This document shows positions 5,724-11,520 of a stretch of 11,520 nucleotides of DNA, in pieces. The notes under the pieces are model-generated. The model made no database searches and had not been told where the DNA came from. It saw only the letters and a list, made by a program, of their open reading frames with translations. The DNA is taken from NCBI GenBank assembly GCA_963658575.1, contig CAVKQB010000064.1:1-11520 (forward strand). Reading direction: 5' to 3'. Source of the stretch: W0P28-013 sp963658575. GTDB lineage: Bacteria; Bacteroidota; Bacteroidia; Bacteroidales; Paludibacteraceae. Every line of letters starts with the position of its first letter. Positions within the stretch are counted from its first letter, which is position 1. The position numbers were made by a program, and so were the translations under genes.

Positions 5724-8186
5724 ATGAAGCGTTTTCTGTTTGTCCTTGTGCTGATGTCTTTTGGCTGTGCTGTGCGTGCGGCAGTGATAACGGGCAAGGT
5801 GGTCGATGGCTCTGGCGCGCCGTTGGAATTTGTGAATGTCGTGCTGAATCTGGTCGAACCCGACGAATTTGTTGGCGGCGGCATCACCGATTTGCAGGGC
5901 GAATTTCGTTTGGAGTCGGTGCCGGCCGGAACCTATCGGCTCGACATTTCGTTTGTTGGCTATCTCTCTTATTCTCAGACGGTTACTATTCGCCAATTGA
6001 GCCAAACCATCGATTTGAAAGAGATAAAACTGACCGAAGATTCGCAGATGTTGGGCGAAGTGGAGATTGTGCGGCAGGGGTCGCAGATGCGTTTCGACAT
6101 CGACAAAAAAGTGTTCAATGTCGACCAAAACGTGGCATCGGCTGGCGCGTCGGCTTCGGAGGTTTTGGAAAACATTCCGTCGATCGAGGTCGATAACGAC
6201 GGCAACATTTCGTTGCGCAGCAACAGCAGCGTGGAGGTGTGGATCAACGGCAAGCCGTCGGGTTTGGACGAGGACAACCGCGCCCAATTTCTCGAACAGT
6301 TGCCCGCTGGCAGCATCGAGAGTATCGAGGTCATCACCAATCCGTCGGCCAAGTTTAGCCCCGAAGGCACGGCTGGCATCATCAACATCGTGCTGAAAAA
6401 AGACCGCCGCAGCGGATTTTTTGGCAGCGTGTCGGGCGCAGCCGATTACCAGATTGTGGACAAGGTGGGCGGCAATGTCAGCGCAAACTTCAACTACAGC
6501 AGTTCCAAAATCGATTTCTCGCTGAACGCAGGTTTTCGCCAGCGCAACCACGGCGGCAAGGGCTACACCGACCGCTGGTCGCTGCAGGCGGGCGACACCA
6601 CGGCGTGGATGCATCAGGACAACCGCGATGCACGCAAAGGTTGGGGGCTTTTCGGGCGTACAAGTATCGATTGGCACATCGACGAGCGCAACACGCTCAG
6701 CCTGTCGGGCATGATAAACACACGCAACAACACCAATTGGGCAGAAATAGACTACAACACGCAACGCTACGCGCTGCTCGACACGGCCATCTATTCGCAC
6801 CGCACCGACCAGACCGCCAAACGTCTGTCGTACGACGTAGAACTCGACTATCTGCACGAGTTGGACAAGCGTGGCTCCGAAATTCGCGCTTCGCTCTCGT
6901 ACAGCAACAACGACCGCGACCAAAACTCCGACTACAACCAAACCGTCGAACGCGGCCGCGCCACGCCCTACAAGCAGTTTCAGTACAACGGATTCGTCAA
7001 TCAGCGCGCCGAATTCAAAACCGATTATGTGCAGAAAATTCGCGACAATATGAAAGTCGAGGCGGGCGTGGCACTCAATTGGCAAGACCGCTTCTCGAAC
7101 TCGTACACCGACGACTATCCGCAAGCCGATAGTGCGGTGCAATCGGCCTACAACGACTACACCTACCGCGAATGGATTGCCGCTGCCTACGCCACCTACG
7201 GCGCAAAATTCGGCGGATTCAGTTTTTCGGTCGGGCTGCGCGGCGAATACACCAACACGCAAGTCGGCACGCGCGACGCTGCTGCCGACGCTTACACCGT
7301 GAGCAACCGAGATTATTTTCAACTGTATCCCACCGCCTATCTGTCGTACGCTTTTCCGAACAATCACGAACTGCAACTTAACTACACGCGCCGCGTGAAT
7401 CGTCCGCGAGGGCGGCAATTGAGCGCATACCGCAACGTGTCGGACTCGACCAACATCTCGTATGGCAATCCCGATTTGATGCCCGAATTTGCCAACGCTT
7501 TGGAACTGAACTACCTGAAAACGTGGGAACAGCACACTCTATCGGCATCGATCTACTACCGCTACAGCAGCAACGTGGTGCAAAGCGTGCAGTTCGAATC
7601 GCCCGAAAATCCCAACGTGATGGAGCAAACCTACGACAACGTCGCTAGCCGTCAATCGGCAGGGCTAGAATTGGTAGCCAAAGACAATTTCACCTCGTGG
7701 CTCAACACCACGCTCACCGCCAACGCCTTCTACGAACAGATGAGCAGCATCGACTACAAAGGCACGCACCTGCAAGATGCGTCGCAAGGCTTCTCGTGGA
7801 ACGTACGCCTGATGGCTAACTTTCTCTTTACCAAGACATTCACGGGGCAACTCACGGCCGCCTATTTTTCGCCGCGTGTCATCGCGCAGGGCAAAACCAA
7901 ACACTTCTACAGCATCGACCTTGGGCTGCGCAAGTCGTTTCTCAACCGCACACTCAATCTGGCCTTCACCGTGCGCGACCTGCTCAACTCGCGCGGCTGG
8001 CGCAAACAGACGTGGGGCGACACCTTCTATCAGGATTTCGAACGCCAGCCGGCTGGACAACGCTTCACGCTGTCGCTCACCTATAATTTTGGCAACATGA
8101 AAGACCGCAAAAAACGCGACGACGACCGTCAGCGGCAGAGCAATAGCCCCGACAGCGACTTTGGCAGCGACGATTTTGGCGAATAA
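5724..8186 (+). CDS. Outer membrane beta-barrel protein with carboxypeptidase regulatory-like and plug-like domains
   Basis: This 820-aa TonB-receptor-like protein belongs to the outer-membrane beta-barrel family found widely in Bacteroidota. A signal peptide covers 1-19 (MKRFLFVLVLMSFGCAVRA). A CarboxypepD_reg-like domain follows at 21-104 (VITGKVVDGSGAPLEFVNV, then VPAGTYRLDISFVGY). A plug-like domain at about 108-226 contains SEVLENIPSIEVDNDGNI and SIESIEVITNPSAKFSPEGT. The rest, to about 785, is rich in alternating aromatic and polar strands. The last strand ends LSLTYNFGNM, and a charged tail (786-820, basic then D/S-rich) follows, as in many relatives. No clear TonB box and no SusD partner are seen, so it is not a classic SusC glycan system; the ligand is unknown. 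The ATG at 5724 starts the signal peptide. It probably shares the aroQ transcript. Confidence 0.92.
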   Translation: MKRFLFVLVLMSFGCAVRAAVITGKVVDGSGAPLEFVNVVLNLVEPDEFVGGGITDLQGEFRLESVPAGTYRLDISFVGYLSYSQTVTIRQLSQTIDLKEIKLTEDSQMLGEVEIVRQGSQMRFDIDKKVFNVDQNVASAGASASEVLENIPSIEVDNDGNISLRSNSSVEVWINGKPSGLDEDNRAQFLEQLPAGSIESIEVITNPSAKFSPEGTAGIINIVLKKDRRSGFFGSVSGAADYQIVDKVGGNVSANFNYSSSKIDFSLNAGFRQRNHGGKGYTDRWSLQAGDTTAWMHQDNRDARKGWGLFGRTSIDWHIDERNTLSLSGMINTRNNTNWAEIDYNTQRYALLDTAIYSHRTDQTAKRLSYDVELDYLHELDKRGSEIRASLSYSNNDRDQNSDYNQTVERGRATPYKQFQYNGFVNQRAEFKTDYVQKIRDNMKVEAGVALNWQDRFSNSYTDDYPQADSAVQSAYNDYTYREWIAAAYATYGAKFGGFSFSVGLRGEYTNTQVGTRDAAADAYTVSNRDYFQLYPTAYLSYAFPNNHELQLNYTRRVNRPRGRQLSAYRNVSDSTNISYGNPDLMPEFANALELNYLKTWEQHTLSASIYYRYSSNVVQSVQFESPENPNVMEQTYDNVASRQSAGLELVAKDNFTSWLNTTLTANAFYEQMSSIDYKGTHLQDASQGFSWNVRLMANFLFTKTFTGQLTAAYFSPRVIAQGKTKHFYSIDLGLRKSFLNRTLNLAFTVRDLLNSRGWRKQTWGDTFYQDFERQPAGQRFTLSLTYNFGNMKDRKKRDDDRQRQSNSPDSDFGSDDFGE

Positions 8187-8207
8187 TTGCATTTTGTCCG
8201 TCCAAAA

Positions 8208-8239
8208 TTTCGCCATCTCCATTTCTATGCGTAAATTTG
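8208..8239 (+). promoter_or_regulatory. Promoter for mdh
   Basis: TAAATTTG at 8232-8239 is an exact -7 match. Twenty bases upstream is TTTC (8208-8211), one base off the TTTG -33 consensus. The start of transcription would be near 8245, giving a leader of about 35 AT-rich bases. It begins 22 bases after the stop of the outer-membrane protein gene, so mdh is probably a separate unit. Confidence 0.7.
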
Positions 8240-8278
8240 CAAACCGAAAAAGTTATACCAACTAAAAACAATACAATT

Positions 8279-9220
8279 ATGTCAAAAGTAACCGTTGTAG
8301 GCGCAGGTAACGTGGGTGCTACATGCGCAAATGTGTTGGCTTTCAAAGAGATAGCCGACGAAGTTGTAATGCTCGACATCAAAGAGGGCGTATCGGAAGG
8401 CAAAGCCATGGACATGATGCAAACCGTGCAATTGCTCGGCATCGACACCAAAGTGGTAGGCTGCACCAACGACTATGCGCAAACTGCCAATTCCGACGTG
8501 GTAGTCATCACATCGGGTATTCCGCGCAAACCCGGCATGACGCGCGAAGAACTGCTCGGCGTGAACGCTGGCATCGTGAAAGGCGTAGCGCAGAACATTC
8601 TGAAATACTCGCCCAACGCCATTTTGGTGTGCATCTCGAACCCCATGGACACCATGACTTACCTTGCGCTCAAATCGCTCGGTCTGCCAAAAAATCGTGT
8701 CATCGGCATGGGCGGCGCACTCGATAGCTCGCGCTTCAAATATTTCTTGAGCCAAGCCCTCGGCTGCAACCCCAGCGAGGTCGAAGGTTTCGTCATTGGC
8801 GGCCACGGCGACACCACCATGATTCCTATGGCGCGTCTGGCCACCTACAAAGGCATTCCCGTATCGACACTGTTGAGCGCAGAAAAACTCGACGAAGTGG
8901 TGCACAGCACCATGGTCGGCGGAGCCACGCTCACGGGTCTGCTCGGCACATCGGCTTGGTACGCTCCGGGAGCAGCAGGAGCCTATGTGGTTGAATCGAT
9001 TCTGCACGACCAGAAAAAGATGATTCCCTGCTCGGTACTGCTCGAAGGCGAATACGGCGAGAGCGACCTCTGCATCGGCGTGCCGGTGATTTTGGGACGC
9101 AACGGCATCGAACGCATTGTCGAACTCGAACTCACAGCCGACGAAAAAGAGAAATTCGCTGCCAGCGCCAAATCGGTCAAAGGCAACGTCGCCACGCTCA
9201 AGGAATTGAACCTGATTTAA
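8279..9220 (+). CDS. mdh: Malate dehydrogenase, NAD-dependent (LDH-like type)
   Basis: Mdh interconverts malate and oxaloacetate with NAD in the cytoplasm, serving the TCA cycle or its reductive branch to fumarate and succinate. The 313-aa length is normal for the LDH-like MDH group. Visible residues are the Rossmann loop GAGNVG (8-13), Asp33 in MLDIKEG for NAD ribose binding, IPRKPGMTR (81-89) with the malate-discriminating Arg83 and Arg89, Asn121 in ISNPMDT, the Asp149/Arg152 pair in LDSSRF, and catalytic His176 in GGHGDTTM. Arginine in the specificity loop, where lactate dehydrogenases have glutamine, supports malate. A TTG start at 8237 is possible but would lie in the -7 box; ATG 8279 begins at the conserved MSKVTVVGAGNVG. 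A strong terminator follows 16 bases after the stop. Confidence 0.97.
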   Translation: MSKVTVVGAGNVGATCANVLAFKEIADEVVMLDIKEGVSEGKAMDMMQTVQLLGIDTKVVGCTNDYAQTANSDVVVITSGIPRKPGMTREELLGVNAGIVKGVAQNILKYSPNAILVCISNPMDTMTYLALKSLGLPKNRVIGMGGALDSSRFKYFLSQALGCNPSEVEGFVIGGHGDTTMIPMARLATYKGIPVSTLLSAEKLDEVVHSTMVGGATLTGLLGTSAWYAPGAAGAYVVESILHDQKKMIPCSVLLEGEYGESDLCIGVPVILGRNGIERIVELELTADEKEKFAASAKSVKGNVATLKELNLI

Positions 9221-9235
9221 GCCGTCGGAGTAATC

Positions 9236-9278
9236 GAAAAAGAAACGCCTTCCAATTATTTGGAGGCGTTTCTTTTTT
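9236..9278. terminator. Intrinsic terminator after mdh, probably bidirectional
   Basis: GAAACGCCT (9242-9250) pairs with AGGCGTTTC (9264-9272). After a bulged T, CCAA pairs with TTGG around a TTAT loop. The stem is flanked by A-tract 9237-9241 and T-tract 9273-9278, which can extend the pairing and give a U-run on either strand. Confidence 0.9.
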
Positions 9279-9378
9279 AATGAATAATAAGGAATGAATA
9301 ATGAAGAATTATTCGGTAGTTACAACCAACTGCGAATCAACAAAAAATAGACACCCCTTAACTTTATAAACTTTTACA

Positions 9379-9392
9379 TTTACAGAATATAG
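9379..9392. repeat. 14-base direct repeat, distal copy (pairs with 10251-10264)
   Basis: TTTACAGAATATAG is identical to 10251-10264 and in the same orientation. Allowing a 2-base indel, the match extends left through TTTTACA. The copies bracket the AT-rich exported-protein gene. Confidence 0.75.
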
Positions 9393-9460
9393 CACTTCCA
9401 CTTAACTCGCTGTTTAATTGGCAGTAACGGTGAATCATGTCATGTAATTTTGGCGTTTTT

Positions 9461-9512
9461 ACTTCCGATTTTCTTGAAAACTCCGACTTACTACTTCCGA
9501 TTTTCTTGAAAA
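9461..9512. repeat. Pair of 20-base perfect direct repeats
   Basis: ACTTCCGATTTTCTTGAAAA occurs at 9461-9480 and again at 9493-9512, separated by 12 bases. Each unit has a weak internal palindrome (GATTTT/AAAATC-like). The spacing of 32 bases start to start is about three helical turns, compatible with paired protein sites, but duplication by slippage is equally possible. Confidence 0.9.
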
Positions 9513-9520
9513 ATCTGCCG

Positions 9521-9552
9521 CAAATGTACGCATTATATTTTGTTCGCGCAAG
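9521..9552 (-). promoter_or_regulatory. Promoter-like signal on the minus strand
   Basis: On the minus strand CTTG (9552-9549), a 20-base spacer and TACATTTG (9528-9521) match the Bacteroidota promoter except for one base of the -33 element. There is no coding sequence downstream before the bidirectional terminator at 9236-9278. It lies between the 3' ends of two genes, so its target, if any, would be a short RNA. Confidence 0.4.
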
Positions 9553-9563
9553 TTAGGGGGCTT

Positions 9564-10223
9564 CTATAAATCTTCACCGTTTGCTTGGTTATATTCATTG
9601 TCATAAAACATAAGTATGCGATACTTACCAAATCCATTGTCGTCTATCCTAAACCATACTGTTTTTTTTGAAATAAGATCTATGAAAAGCGTGTATGCGA
9701 GTACCATACGTTCATCTTCAGGCATTTTTTTGAATTGTTCCTCCGTGTAATTTTTTTCTATTTCCGCTTTAAGTCGAGCCGTATCGGGTTCTTCCACAGG
9801 CAATTGATAAAATATGGCTTCGTATCTTTTGTTGTGTATCTCATACAAAATGTTTTCTTCGTCTGGTATAGTGTAGTCTATATCGAATGATGTGTATTTT
9901 TTGTTGTTCTTGAACTGACTACAAAGTATATTGAATCTAATTTTTATATCAGTGGCATTCCTATAATTTGCATCAGCCACTAAAATGCGGTAGACTTTGT
10001 TGTTGTTCGTAACTATGTAAACCTGAACATCAGCCCCATTGAATTCTCCTTCCAAACATTCGAGGGAACTATTCCATGTAAAACCTTTTGCTTCGAGTTT
10101 TCTACGCATTTCTGTTTTGTTCCCATCTACGGGAATGCCGAGAAACTTAGTTACATCGGTTTGTGCTTGAACCGTTTGTAATACGGTCAAAAACATTGCG
10201 AAAAAAAGGAGGATATTTTTCAT
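9564..10223 (-). CDS. Exported protein of unknown function
   Basis: The 219-aa product starts with a clear signal peptide (MKNILLFFAMFLTVLQTVQA, cleavage after Ala20). The mature N-terminus has FLGIPVDGNKTEMRRKLEAK (27-46), a motif I associate with small exported proteins of Bacteroidota lacking known function; the pattern 'GIP.DG, then a helix ending LEAKGF' may be a small alpha/beta fold. Residues 62-138 are beta-rich with many Asn, Tyr and Ile. Residues 145-180 are charged and helical. There are single Cys at 56 and 101, no catalytic motif and no membrane segment after the signal. The gene begins 28 bases after the prs stop on the same strand, so co-transcription is likely. Its base composition stands out: 9841-9960 has 35 G+C in 120 bases (29%), against 55% for 10501-10560 in prs and 65% for 8761-8820 in mdh. 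I do not recognise a function. An upstream ATG at 10313 would overlap prs and hide the signal peptide, so it is rejected. Confidence 0.85.
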   Translation of the reverse strand: MKNILLFFAMFLTVLQTVQAQTDVTKFLGIPVDGNKTEMRRKLEAKGFTWNSSLECLEGEFNGADVQVYIVTNNNKVYRILVADANYRNATDIKIRFNILCSQFKNNKKYTSFDIDYTIPDEENILYEIHNKRYEAIFYQLPVEEPDTARLKAEIEKNYTEEQFKKMPEDERMVLAYTLFIDLISKKTVWFRIDDNGFGKYRILMFYDNEYNQANGEDL

Positions 10224-10250
10224 GCTTATGAGGCTTGGCCGTTTTACAGT

Positions 10251-10264
10251 TTTACAGAATATAG
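10251..10264. repeat. 14-base direct repeat, copy at the prs stop codon
   Basis: TTTACAGAATATAG here covers the prs stop and the last three-plus codons; the same 14 bases recur at 9379-9392. It marks the right boundary of the AT-rich segment. Confidence 0.75.
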
Positions 10265-11190
10265 TGCGAACTGATGGACTCGTTGTTGTTGATGCTCGAG
10301 ATGGTGTTGGCAAAAAGTTCGGCGATGCTCACCACGTGCGCTTTGGGGCAGCGTTTGGCATCGAACGGAATGGAGTCGGTGAAGATAATTTCGGTCATCT
10401 TCGAACGCATGATGTTTTCGGCCGCTTGCCCCGACATCACGGGGTGCGACACGATGGCGCGCACGCTACGTGCGCCGTTGGCCATCATCAGGTCGGAAGC
10501 CATGCAGAGCGTGTTGGCCGTGTCCACAATGTCGTCTACGATGATGACATCTTTGCCCGCCACGTCGCCGATGATGCGCATCTGTGCCACTTCGTTGGCG
10601 CGTTCGCGCGTTTTGTGGCACACCACCAGCGAGGCTCCGAGGTGTTTGGCATACGAGTTGGCGCGCTTGGAACCGCCCATATCTGGCGAGGCGATGGCCA
10701 GATTCGTCAGATTCATGCTCTGAATGAGCGGAATAAATATGGTGGAAGCGTAGAGGTGGTCGACTGGCACATCGAAAAAGCCCTGAATCTGTTCGGCGTG
10801 CAAATCCATGGTGATGACCCTATCGACACCCGCCTTGCTCAGCAGGTCGGCAATGAGTTTGGCGCCTATCGACACGCGCGGCTGGTCTTTGCGGTCTTGT
10901 CTTGCCCACCCGAAATAGGGAATGACGGCGGCAATTTTGTCGGCCGAGGCGCGTTTGGCAGCGTCGATCATCAGCAGCAGTTCCATCAGATTGTCCGACG
11001 GCGCAAAGGTCGATTGCACCAAATAGACGTAACGCCCGCGCACCGTCTCTTCGTAGGTAACGGCAAACTCGCCATCGGCGAAGCGCATGGTCTTCATCTG
11101 TCCCAATTCGCAGTCCAAATGACGGCAGATTTTCTGCGCAAGATACTGGCTGCTTGTTCCCGAAAAAATTTTGAAAGGCAAGTTTTGCAT
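10252..11190 (-). CDS. prs: Ribose-phosphate pyrophosphokinase (PRPP synthetase)
   Basis: Prs makes 5-phosphoribosyl diphosphate from ribose 5-phosphate and ATP, feeding purine, pyrimidine, NAD, histidine and tryptophan synthesis in the cytoplasm. At 312 aa it is full length for class I. The visible blocks are FSGTSSQYLAQKI (9-21), FADGE (37-41), the ATP-binding RQDRK (97-101), the metal-binding MDLHAEQIQGFF (128-139), SPDMGG..RA (168-177), the catalytic flexible loop around KTRERANE (193-200), and the PRPP loop VDDIVDTANT (218-227), with Asn where Gly is common (DTAGT). The C-terminus VSIAELFANTI is typical. An in-frame ATG at 11340 would place the -7 box inside the gene, so ATG 11190 is chosen. 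A TATTTTTG box 34 bases upstream of the start gives a short leader. An AT-rich gene of unknown function follows on the same strand. Confidence 0.97.
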   Translation of the reverse strand: MQNLPFKIFSGTSSQYLAQKICRHLDCELGQMKTMRFADGEFAVTYEETVRGRYVYLVQSTFAPSDNLMELLLMIDAAKRASADKIAAVIPYFGWARQDRKDQPRVSIGAKLIADLLSKAGVDRVITMDLHAEQIQGFFDVPVDHLYASTIFIPLIQSMNLTNLAIASPDMGGSKRANSYAKHLGASLVVCHKTRERANEVAQMRIIGDVAGKDVIIVDDIVDTANTLCMASDLMMANGARSVRAIVSHPVMSGQAAENIMRSKMTEIIFTDSIPFDAKRCPKAHVVSIAELFANTISSINNNESISSHYIL

Positions 11191-11223
11191 TGGAGAGTTG
11201 TAGATTTGAATGTTTCTAACTTG

Positions 11224-11231
11224 CAAAAATA
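11224..11231 (-). promoter_or_regulatory. -7 box of the prs promoter
   Basis: The minus strand reads TATTTTTG, matching TAnnTTTG, with transcription expected near 11218 and a leader of about 28 bases before ATG 11190. The -33 element is poor (a TTTC 22 bases upstream). Confidence 0.6.
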
Positions 11232-11289
11232 CAATTTTTTGCTGACATGGCTCGAAAAAAACGCTTTTTAGTCGAAAAAAATCAAATTT

Positions 11290-11320
11290 TTTGCCGTCTG
11301 AAAAATAATTGCTAACTTTG
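11290..11320 (+). promoter_or_regulatory. Consensus promoter directed to the right, out of the window
   Basis: TTTG (11290-11293), a 19-base spacer and TAACTTTG (11313-11320) are a perfect match to the Bacteroidota consensus. The next 200 bases contain no start of a credible gene; they hold a dispersed repeat and a hairpin. It either drives a gene beyond the right edge through a long leader, or a non-coding transcript. Confidence 0.7.
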
Positions 11321-11385
11321 GGAATTGATTTTACGTACAATCGAACAACTATTTCTGAACCCTAACACTCACTTTCACACTTTTT

Positions 11386-11453
11386 AGTAGCAAGACACAA
11401 GTAGCAAGATAATTAGTAGTGAGTAGTTAGCAGTGAGAAATGAGGAGTGAGGA
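11386..11453 (+). repeat. Dispersed repeat, copy D (heptad-rich part)
   Basis: It begins with a doubled AGTAGCAAGA (11386-11395 and 11400-11409). AAGTAGCAAGATAA (11399-11412) is the reverse complement of 155-168, the end of the RsmI-type gene. GTGAGTAGTTAG (11419-11430) is identical to 3128-3139, and the rest (CAGTGAGAAATGAGGAGTGAGG) continues the same degenerate heptads. The core and AT tail of copies A and B are missing. Confidence 0.75.
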
Positions 11454-11471
11454 ATTGTTGGGCGTGAACCT

Positions 11472-11505
11472 GTCCCTCTGCCGAGCGCAGCGAGGATAGG
11501 GGGAC
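11472..11505. repeat. Hairpin with flanking direct repeat at the right edge
   Basis: GTCCCTCT (11472-11479) pairs with AGGGGGAC (11498-11505) with one G-U position. Inside and just after it, GAGCGCAGCGA occurs twice (11483-11493, 11509-11519). There is no T-tract, so a terminator role is not supported. The element may continue beyond the window. Confidence 0.6.
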
Positions 11506-11520
11506 GAGGAGCGCAGCGAC

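Larger units (their letters stand above)
9279..9563. other. Intergenic region with direct repeats and a promoter-like signal
   Basis: Convergent ends: mdh on the plus strand, the exported-protein gene on the minus strand. It holds a small inverted repeat (GAATAAT/ATTATTC, 9296-9314), one copy of a 14-base sequence also found at the prs stop (9379-9392), two 20-base direct repeats (9461-9512), and a minus-strand CTTG-N20-TACATTTG. A 39-codon plus-strand frame (9437-9556) spans the direct repeats but has no independent support. Confidence 0.7.

Noticed and set aside
5580..7535. Minus-strand open frame of 651 codons inside the outer-membrane protein gene
   Set aside because: It is a shadow of a GC-rich gene with a strongly biased third position. 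No family features are visible, and the plus strand has a full signal peptide, plug and barrel.
5724..8186. SusC-type glycan receptor of a polysaccharide utilisation locus
   Set aside because: No SusD-like lipoprotein, glycoside hydrolase or dedicated regulator is adjacent, and the domain make-up fits the general outer-membrane beta-barrel family.
3843..9220. A novel multi-gene system linking the phosphoesterase, AroQ, barrel protein and Mdh
   Set aside because: aroQ and mdh each have their own promoter and known housekeeping roles; only aroQ and the barrel gene look co-transcribed.
9437..9556. 39-codon plus-strand frame upstream of the exported gene's 3' end
   Set aside because: The TAATTTTG at 9445-9452 lies inside the frame, there is no promoter at a suitable distance before it, and the two 20-base repeats are read in different frames.
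11191..11340. 50-residue N-terminal extension of Prs
   Set aside because: It spans the probable -7 box and has no counterpart in Prs proteins, which begin near the FSGTSS motif.

Overview
The window reads as ordinary chromosomal DNA of a member of the Bacteroidota, most likely order Bacteroidales. The grounds are: promoters of the Bacteroidota type (TTTG, a 19-20 base spacer, then TAnnTTTG) in front of several genes; AT-rich leaders without Shine-Dalgarno sequences; a DUF456 protein, an MFSD1-like transporter, a short RsmI-type methyltransferase and a CarboxypepD_reg/outer-membrane beta-barrel protein of the forms common in that phylum; and intergenic DNA built from degenerate 7-8 base repeats. 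No ribosomal or tRNA gene was seen, so the placement is an inference.

Layout. Positions 1-158 are a composite repeat (AT-rich tail, core, 12 heptamers). Positions 163-2492 (minus strand) hold an MFS transporter and, 5 bases after its stop, an RsmI-type SAM-dependent methyltransferase with a probable GTG start. A divergent promoter region (2493-2655) separates them from a DUF456 membrane protein (2656-3135, plus). Positions 3136-3842 are about 700 bases without a credible gene, packed with repeat arrays and hairpins. Then on the plus strand come an anchored or exported metallophosphoesterase (3843-5204), aroQ (5276-5707, with a very good promoter), a large outer-membrane beta-barrel protein 16 bases later (5724-8186), and mdh (8279-9220) with its own promoter and a strong intrinsic terminator. 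Positions 9279-9563 hold a pair of 20-base direct repeats and a promoter-like signal. On the minus strand, prs (10252-11190) is followed after 28 bases by a small AT-rich exported protein of unknown function (9564-10223). The right end (11191-11520) contains the prs promoter, a textbook promoter pointing out of the window, and another copy of the dispersed repeat.

Function. The recognised genes are core metabolism (AroQ in the shikimate pathway, Mdh in the TCA cycle, Prs for PRPP) and cell-envelope or transport functions. They do not form one pathway. I do not see a defence, secretion, biosynthetic or otherwise novel multi-gene system. The unusual material is in the non-coding DNA and in the AT-rich exported-protein gene, which is bracketed by a short direct repeat that includes the prs stop codon.
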